Shown one piece after another: positions 6,185 to 10,556 of a DNA stretch of 10,556 bases. Under the pieces are notes generated by a model. That model did not search any database, had not been told where the DNA came from, and was given only the letters and a program-made list of their open reading frames with translations. Position 1 is the first letter of the stretch, and every line of letters begins with the position of its first letter. The stretch is from Phototrophicales bacterium. GTDB taxonomy: Bacteria > Chloroflexota > Anaerolineae > Aggregatilineales > Phototrophicaceae. The stretch lies in the NCBI GenBank assembly GCA_002794515.1, contig PGTJ01000063.1, positions 1 through 10,556 of the forward strand, written 5' to 3'. A program made the translations under genes and the position numbers.

Positions 6185-6397
6185 ATGACAAAAGGACAAT
6201 TCAAAATCATAGGGATGCACTGTACATCGTGCGCCATGAATATTGAAGGTGAACTCGAAGATTTGCGCGGGATTATCAAAGCGACCGTGAACTTTCCGAA
6301 GCAAATCACGCAAGTCGAATATGATGAAACGCTGGTGACTGCACAACAAATCATCAGCACCATCGAAAAATTAGGTTATCAGGTGAGTCAATCATGA
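6185..6397 (+). CDS. copZ: CopZ-like HMA copper chaperone
   Basis: The gene encodes a 70-residue protein made of a single heavy-metal-associated (HMA) domain. The metal motif is GMHC13-TSC16 (MxCxxC) in the first loop, and the fold ends with EKLGYQV, typical of the ferredoxin-like Atx1/CopZ fold. Known CopZ proteins carry Cu(I) in the cytosol and pass it to the HMA domains of CopA. The start is set by GAAGG at 6173-6177, seven bases before the ATG; longer in-frame extensions overlap the upstream gene and lack such a site. Its stop overlaps the copA start by four bases (ATGA), so the chaperone and its partner pump are probably translationally coupled. A His in the second position of MxCxxC (MHCTSC) is common in chaperones. 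The gene symbol is by family and context. Confidence 0.88.
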   Translation: MTKGQFKIIGMHCTSCAMNIEGELEDLRGIIKATVNFPKQITQVEYDETLVTAQQIISTIEKLGYQVSQS

Positions 6398-8886
6398 CAA
6401 CGCAAGCAACAATAGAACTACCCATCACAGGCATGACCTGTGCGGCATGTGCGCGGAATGTAGAACGCGCCTTGAGCAAGACCGATGGTGTGAGCATGGC
6501 GAATGTGAATATCGCCACAGAACGCGCCAATATCACCTTTGATCCATCGCTCATCGATATGACGGGCTTAATCGCCCGTGTCGATGCCGCAGGGTACGGT
6601 GTGGCACAAGCCACCATCGAATTGCCGATTACAGGCATGACCTGTGCGTCCTGTGTCAAAAATGTCGAGCGTGCGCTCAAGAAACAGACGGGTGTTTTAT
6701 CGGCTACTGTCAATCTGGCGACAGAACGCGCCAGCGTAACATATTTGCCCAACCTCATTCGTCGGTCTGATATGGTCAAAGCGGTGGAAAATGCGGGCTA
6801 TGGTGTGATTAACACCGCCGATTCTGCCCGTCCATATGATGCCGAGGCGGCTATCCGCGAGGCAGAAATCCAAAGGCAAAAACGCCTCGCCTTCATCGGC
6901 GCATTGTTTAGTATTCCGTTGGTCATCTTGAGTATGGCGCGGGATATGGCGATGATGAACATGATACCAGTCGAGACAACAACCACCATGACCATGCGTG
7001 GCATGGACATGACGACTACCACCACGACTATGATGCCCCCTGAGTGGACGATGTGGGGTGGGTGGATATTCTTGTTTTGGGCATTAGCCACTCCTGTACA
7101 TATTTATTTGGGACGACAATATATTCGTGGGGCGTGGAAAGCCGCCAAAAATCGCACTACCAATATGGATACACTCATCGCCATTGGATCGACCGCCGCT
7201 TATATCTATAGCATCGTTGTGGTGTTCGGCACGATATTCAATATCGCTGGTTTAGCGGGCGGGCATGTGTATTTCGAGGCAGGCGCGGTGATCCTCACAC
7301 TCATCACACTTGGCAAATTTTTAGAAGCCCGTGCCAAAGGACGCACCAGCGAGGCGATTAAACGATTGATGAACCTCGCACCACGCACCGCATTGCTCAT
7401 TCGAGATGGTACAGAAGTCGAAATTTCTGTCGATGATATTCATATCGGCGACCATCTACTCGTTCGCCCAGGTGAACGTATCCCAACCGATGGGGTGGTG
7501 ATTGATGGCGCATCGGCGGTAGATGAATCCATGCTCACAGGCGAATCCTTGCCAGTGAATAAAGAGGTGGGTAGTCCTGTAATTGGTGGCACAGTCAATA
7601 AAAATGGGCGTTTGGTGATCCGAGCTGAAAAAGTGGGTGCAGAGACGGCATTGGCACAAATTATTCATCTTGTCGAGCAAGCACAAGGCTCAAAAGCACC
7701 CATCCAACGGGTTGCCGATGCGGTATCGGGTGTCTTTGTGCCAATCGTATTGGTGCTTGCGATGGTGACATTTGTCGCTTGGCTCATTGTATCGAATAAT
7801 TTCACCGAAGCCATGTTGCATAGCATTGCTGTGTTGGTCATCGCCTGCCCGTGTGCATTGGGACTCGCCACGCCCACCGCCATCATGGTCGGGACAGGGC
7901 GCGGGGCAGAAATGGGTATTTTATTCAAAAATAGCGAGTCGCTCGAAAATGCACATCGCCTAAAAGTGATTGCATTCGATAAAACAGGCACAATTACCGA
8001 AGGAAAACCAACGGTGATGCGGGTCATCCCGTTAGGTGATTTCACCTCTGAACAAGTCTTGTATTATGCAGGTAGCCTAGAACGCGGTAGCGAACATCCA
8101 CTGGGCGAAGCAATTGTGCGCCATGCCAATGAACAAGGCATCGTATTGACCACACCACAAGAATTTTCGGCGGATGTGGGGCGTGGGGTGGTGGGTTTGG
8201 TAGATGAAAAGCGAGTTCGTGTGGGCAATCCTAAACATTTGCCCGAAATATCCGCCGATGCCAGCGCCAAAATTGCCCGATTGCAAGCCGATGCCCAAAC
8301 GGCGGTGGTTGTGGTTGTTGATGACATCATCGCGGGCATCATCGGTATTGCCGATAAGGTCAAAGAAGGCTCTGTCGAAGCCATTCGCCAATTGGATCGC
8401 ATGGGCATTCAGACGGTGATGATTACGGGCGATAATCAACGCACGGCTGATGCCATTGCTAAAGAAGTCGGTGTGAGTCGTGTTTTGGCAGAGGTTTTGC
8501 CCGCAGATAAGGCAGATGCTGTCAAAAATTTACAGACAGACGGACATTATGTGGCGATGGTCGGTGATGGCATCAACGATGCGCCCGCATTGGCGCAAGC
8601 CCATGTCGGGATAGCGATTGGTACAGGGACGGATGTGGCGATGGAAGCCGCCGATTTAACTCTGATGCGTGGTGATCTACGCGGTGTCGTGCAGGCGCTG
8701 ATGCTCAGCAAAGCCACCATGCGGACGATTTATCAGAATCTATTTTGGGCGTTCATCTATAACATCATCCTCATCCCCATAGCCATGTTGGGCTTGCTCG
8801 TGCCGATGTTGGCGGCGGGTGCGATGTCGCTCTCTTCTGTTTTTGTGGTCAGTAATTCACTTCGGCTTCGTCAGAAGCTGATTTAG
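6394..8886 (+). CDS. copA: CopA-type Cu(I)-exporting P1B-1 ATPase with two N-terminal HMA domains
   Basis: The 830-residue protein has two HMA domains (about 6-70 and 74-138) with GMTCAAC (C16, C19) and GMTCASC (C84, C87). Helical membrane segments follow from about 164. The first extracytoplasmic loop, about 186-220, is rich in Met and Thr. The actuator has TGES (382-385). The membrane copper site is C485-P-C487. The phosphorylation site is D529 in DKTGT, the nucleotide-domain HP motif is at H568, and the hinge is GDGIND (724-729). The last two helices have YN (789-790) and M811-x2-SS (814-815). CPC, YN and MxxSS together are the Cu(I)/Ag(I) subtype (P1B-1) signature, which separates it from Zn/Cd pumps. 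The pump exports Cu(I) from the cytosol using ATP. Length is normal for a two-HMA CopA. It is the last gene of the operon. No clear terminator follows in the 32 bases before the convergent gene. Confidence 0.96.
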   Translation: MTTQATIELPITGMTCAACARNVERALSKTDGVSMANVNIATERANITFDPSLIDMTGLIARVDAAGYGVAQATIELPITGMTCASCVKNVERALKKQTGVLSATVNLATERASVTYLPNLIRRSDMVKAVENAGYGVINTADSARPYDAEAAIREAEIQRQKRLAFIGALFSIPLVILSMARDMAMMNMIPVETTTTMTMRGMDMTTTTTTMMPPEWTMWGGWIFLFWALATPVHIYLGRQYIRGAWKAAKNRTTNMDTLIAIGSTAAYIYSIVVVFGTIFNIAGLAGGHVYFEAGAVILTLITLGKFLEARAKGRTSEAIKRLMNLAPRTALLIRDGTEVEISVDDIHIGDHLLVRPGERIPTDGVVIDGASAVDESMLTGESLPVNKEVGSPVIGGTVNKNGRLVIRAEKVGAETALAQIIHLVEQAQGSKAPIQRVADAVSGVFVPIVLVLAMVTFVAWLIVSNNFTEAMLHSIAVLVIACPCALGLATPTAIMVGTGRGAEMGILFKNSESLENAHRLKVIAFDKTGTITEGKPTVMRVIPLGDFTSEQVLYYAGSLERGSEHPLGEAIVRHANEQGIVLTTPQEFSADVGRGVVGLVDEKRVRVGNPKHLPEISADASAKIARLQADAQTAVVVVVDDIIAGIIGIADKVKEGSVEAIRQLDRMGIQTVMITGDNQRTADAIAKEVGVSRVLAEVLPADKADAVKNLQTDGHYVAMVGDGINDAPALAQAHVGIAIGTGTDVAMEAADLTLMRGDLRGVVQALMLSKATMRTIYQNLFWAFIYNIILIPIAMLGLLVPMLAAGAMSLSSVFVVSNSLRLRQKLI
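6427..6733 (+). repeat. Intragenic duplication encoding the two HMA domains of CopA
   Basis: ACAGGCATGACCTGTGCG occurs at 6427-6444 and again at 6631-6648. ACAGAACGCGCCA occurs at 6517-6529 and 6721-6733. Both pairs have the same 204-base (68-codon) offset, so the two HMA domains are tandem copies that still share exact DNA blocks. Confidence 0.8.
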
Positions 8887-8918
8887 GGTGTATTGGGCAT
8901 GGTTTTCTTTGTCTCAGA
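8887..8918. other. Convergent junction between copA and the PNPOx-like gene
   Basis: Only 32 bases separate the two stop codons. I see no hairpin followed by a T run on either strand, so the transcripts may overlap or end within the opposing gene. Confidence 0.4.
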
Positions 8919-9482
8919 TTAGTCCTCTTGGCAAGCAAGCCCCAAAGGTGTGGGTAGTTTATCAATGCTGTGCATGTTTTTTTCACGATGATATGCCGAT
9001 ATACCATCTGCACCTTTGGTCTCTGCCCATTTAATTAATGTGTCACGATGTCCCACAAAATCATACAATGGCACAGCAAATCCACATGATGTTTGTACCA
9101 ATTCGATATCAATCACAATCAACTGACGTGCGCCAGGGTGCATCACGAAATATGGCACAAGTTCATCCCATTCAGATGTATTCGGCAACACAGTGCGCCC
9201 CCGACCAAATAAGCGTAAAATGCGCGGTGCGCCCTCGAATGCACAAAACATCACGGTGATACGACCATTTTCATGAATATGTGCCGATGTTTCGTTGCCA
9301 CTGCCTGTCAAATCTAAATAAGCCACCTTTAATGGATTCAATATACGGAAGCAATCTAATCCTTTGGGCGACACATTCACATGTCCATCACCCGATAATG
9401 GGGCGCTGGCGACAAAAAACAGATGTTGCTTGATGATAAATTCCTGCAAGTCTGGTGTGATAGCCTCATAATACTTTGCCAT
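8919..9482 (-). CDS. Pyridoxamine 5'-phosphate oxidase-like (PNPOx-family) flavoprotein
   Basis: The protein has 187 residues from the ATG read at 9482. It has the split-barrel PNPOx pattern: GHVNVSPKG at about 33-41, a SGNETSAH segment at 61-68, NGRITVMFCAFEG at 72-84, and RILRLFGRG at 87-95. This subgroup of putative FMN (or F420) binding proteins is widespread, and most members have no proven substrate. True pyridoxine oxidase activity is not indicated, because the family includes many general flavin reductases and heme-related proteins. The start is set by AAGGA at 9491-9495 on the - strand, eight bases upstream; an earlier TTG at 9506 is less likely. The gene is 116 bases downstream of the pirin stop on the same strand, so co-transcription is possible. 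No signal peptide is seen, so it is probably cytosolic. Confidence 0.85.
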   Translation of the reverse strand: MAKYYEAITPDLQEFIIKQHLFFVASAPLSGDGHVNVSPKGLDCFRILNPLKVAYLDLTGSGNETSAHIHENGRITVMFCAFEGAPRILRLFGRGRTVLPNTSEWDELVPYFVMHPGARQLIVIDIELVQTSCGFAVPLYDFVGHRDTLIKWAETKGADGISAYHREKNMHSIDKLPTPLGLACQED

Positions 9483-9598
9483 GTATGAAATCCTTTTGAA
9501 TATCAATGCACTGGAGACATGCTAACACGTTCATGGATATGAGGCTAGTTCCATTATCATCATCAATGACAATTTAACACGAGTTTGAAAGGACAGAT
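9483..9598 (-). other. Spacer between the pirin and PNPOx-like genes
   Basis: The 116 bases hold the ribosome binding site of the PNPOx-like gene (AAGGA, 9491-9495) but no clear terminator for the pirin gene. I could not find a promoter with both hexamers near consensus, so read-through from the pirin promoter is the simplest view. Confidence 0.35.
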
Positions 9599-10381
9599 TT
9601 ACCCTATAAATTCGGGCAAGTAGAAGTTCAAAAAGGCTAAATCAGATGTTGATGTGGTGCGGATTTGTGTTATATCCACATCTGGACGCGCCAAAATGAC
9701 ATCATATTGGCGTAGTGGAATGGTCTGCCCATCATAAGTTACCACACCTTCACCATCAGTAACATATAAAAACAAACTTTCGCCTACCATCGGCGCTTCG
9801 ATATGGGTGGTCTTATTGGTGGCTAAAAATGATGCTGTAAGCCTGCCTTCAATATGCTCTTCCATCGGTGAATCTGCCCCAATTAGGCTATATACATCGG
9901 CATCACCAATAGTACGTTTGGGTAGCTGATTTTTGCTCACTTGTTGATAATGTGCGGGCAACCCCTGATAATGGCGCGAGGCGATATACCAAATCTGAAT
10001 GACTCGTGCTGGCTCATCCCACGGGTTGAGTTCTTGATGTTCGATATAATCACCAGAGAACATGCGTTGAAAGTCACCTGCTTCTAATATCCCCTTACCA
10101 CCTGTGGTGTCTTCATGATACACCCGCCCCTCTAATACCCATGTATAAATTTCTAAACCGCGATGTGGATGCCAAGTGAAGCCGTTGCGTGGGGCGATGC
10201 GTGTCATGTGTGCCGTCAACATCCCGCTCAATCGTTGTAATGGACTCCATCCACCAACAGCAAAATGTGATTGTAGCCAGTGAATGGGTTGTACATACGG
10301 GAATGTATCGGCAGAAAAATGTTGAAACGGTACATGTTGGATAAATCCATCGGCGATATGTGTCATTTGTAATCTAAACAT
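9599..10381 (-). CDS. Pirin-family bicupin protein
   Basis: The protein has 260 residues from the ATG read at 10381. The N-terminal cupin carries the pirin motif HPHRGLE with H71 and H73, then GDYIEHQE with H115 and E117. These match the His-His-His-Glu metal set of human pirin and E. coli YhhW, so the iron site appears intact. A second cupin-like half (about 150-260) lacks such a set, as usual. Some bacterial pirins have quercetin dioxygenase activity and others act as stress or metabolic regulators, so the substrate here is unknown. Three ATG codons run in tandem at 10387, 10384 and 10381, plus a GTG at 10393. GAGG at 10388-10391 is spaced six bases from the one at 10381, which is therefore preferred. 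The gene lies directly downstream of a palindromic site, suggesting regulated expression with the PNPOx-like gene. Confidence 0.9.
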   Translation of the reverse strand: MFRLQMTHIADGFIQHVPFQHFSADTFPYVQPIHWLQSHFAVGGWSPLQRLSGMLTAHMTRIAPRNGFTWHPHRGLEIYTWVLEGRVYHEDTTGGKGILEAGDFQRMFSGDYIEHQELNPWDEPARVIQIWYIASRHYQGLPAHYQQVSKNQLPKRTIGDADVYSLIGADSPMEEHIEGRLTASFLATNKTTHIEAPMVGESLFLYVTDGEGVVTYDGQTIPLRQYDVILARPDVDITQIRTTSTSDLAFLNFYLPEFIG

Positions 10382-10387
10382 CATCAT

Positions 10388-10391
10388 CCTC
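10388..10391 (-). promoter_or_regulatory. Shine-Dalgarno site that decides the pirin start
   Basis: Read on the - strand, GAGG is followed by three tandem ATG codons. Only the third (10381) has a normal six-base spacing. Confidence 0.55.
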
Positions 10392-10397
10392 ACTTAA

Positions 10398-10417
10398 AAA
10401 CGGAATATAGTCCGTTT
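10398..10417 (-). promoter_or_regulatory. Palindromic operator overlapping the pirin promoter
   Basis: Arms AAACGGA (10398-10404) and TCCGTTT (10411-10417) are perfect complements, and the TATA centre is also symmetric, leaving one mismatched pair in 20 bases. On the - strand TATATT (plus 10404-10409) would serve as -10, with TAAACA (plus 10427-10432) as -35 at 17 bases. An alternative is TTGACG (10444-10449) with GAAAAT (10420-10425) at 18 bases, which would start transcription inside the palindrome. Either way the site is placed as a repressor operator, and its form suits a TetR-type dimer. No such regulator gene is in the window. Confidence 0.6.
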
Positions 10418-10441
10418 GTATTTTCGTGTTTATCGGCATTT

Positions 10442-10458
10442 GTCGTCAAGAGGACGAC
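10442..10458. repeat. Short inverted repeat upstream of the pirin promoter
   Basis: GTCGTC (10442-10447) and GACGAC (10453-10458) form a six-pair dyad with a five-base loop. It overlaps the alternative TTGACG -35 element. It could be a second regulator site or a short stem; nothing more can be said. From 10459 to the window end I see no gene. Confidence 0.35.
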
Positions 10459-10556
10459 CCTATTTCATATATAGCTCTAATTTATTCGCGTGTTATTGCT
10501 TGTAATGGGTTGTTTTACCGTAATTTTGAGGTGTTGAAGCGCTTTTGGTGTTATAT

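Noticed and set aside
6427..6441. ACAGG/CCTGT dyad as a regulatory hairpin
   Set aside because: It encodes the conserved TGMTC metal motif and recurs in the second HMA domain, so coding constraint explains it.
8064..8439. Two overlapping - strand frames of 114 and 120 codons inside copA
   Set aside because: Both are antisense to conserved ATPase motifs and look like shadows of its codon use.
10459..10556. Possible gene start at the window end
   Set aside because: No reading frame with a ribosome binding site or recognisable motif could be supported in the last 98 bases.

Overview
The window looks like a piece of a bacterial chromosome of roughly even base composition, probably from the phylum Chloroflexota (Anaerolineae-like). 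The lineage call is an inference. It rests mainly on the membrane-anchored SH3 protein with a Pro/Thr 'TNTP'-type linker, a common architecture in that phylum, and on the TauE-like/cupredoxin fusion. There are no rRNA or tRNA genes, CRISPR arrays, transposases or phage genes that I can see. Eleven protein-coding genes are supported: nine on the + strand (the first cut by the window edge) and two on the - strand.

Layout: (1) 2-361, the C-terminal part of an RlmI-type 23S rRNA cytosine methyltransferase. (2) 406-2163, a full PHP-containing family X DNA polymerase (PolX), overlapping by four bases (ATGA) with (3) 2160-3002, a single-pass membrane protein with a C-terminal bacterial SH3 domain. 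(4) 3079-3741, an iron-sulfur protein with one Fer4_19 domain and two CDGSH motifs, followed by a hairpin terminator. (5) An AT-rich gap of about 320 bases that ends in a MerR-type promoter with a 20-base spacer and a dyad operator. (6) 4065-8886, a compact five-gene metal-resistance operon: MerR-family sensor, secreted DUF305 protein, TauE/DsbD-like membrane protein with a cupredoxin tail, a CopZ-like chaperone and a CopA-type Cu(I) ATPase. (7) On the - strand, convergent with the operon, a PNPOx-like flavoprotein (8919-9482) and a pirin (9599-10381). A near-perfect 20-base palindrome overlaps the likely promoter of the pirin gene.

How the genes fit together: the operon reads as a complete copper-handling pathway. 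The sensor is encoded first and probably controls its own promoter. CopZ would carry Cu(I) in the cytosol to the two N-terminal HMA domains of CopA, which pumps it out. The Met/His-rich DUF305 protein and the cupredoxin tail would bind copper outside the membrane. The main puzzle is the sensor. It has the three-cysteine arrangement of divalent-metal MerR/ZntR sensors and a 20-base promoter spacer, but a CueR-like CPG...CPI loop and CueR-like half-sites, and it sits upstream of a Cu(I) pump.

Start codons were reassigned by Shine-Dalgarno position for seven genes (SH3 protein, MerR, DUF305, TauE-like, CopZ, PNPOx and pirin). All domain and family calls come from reading motifs by eye, with no database search.
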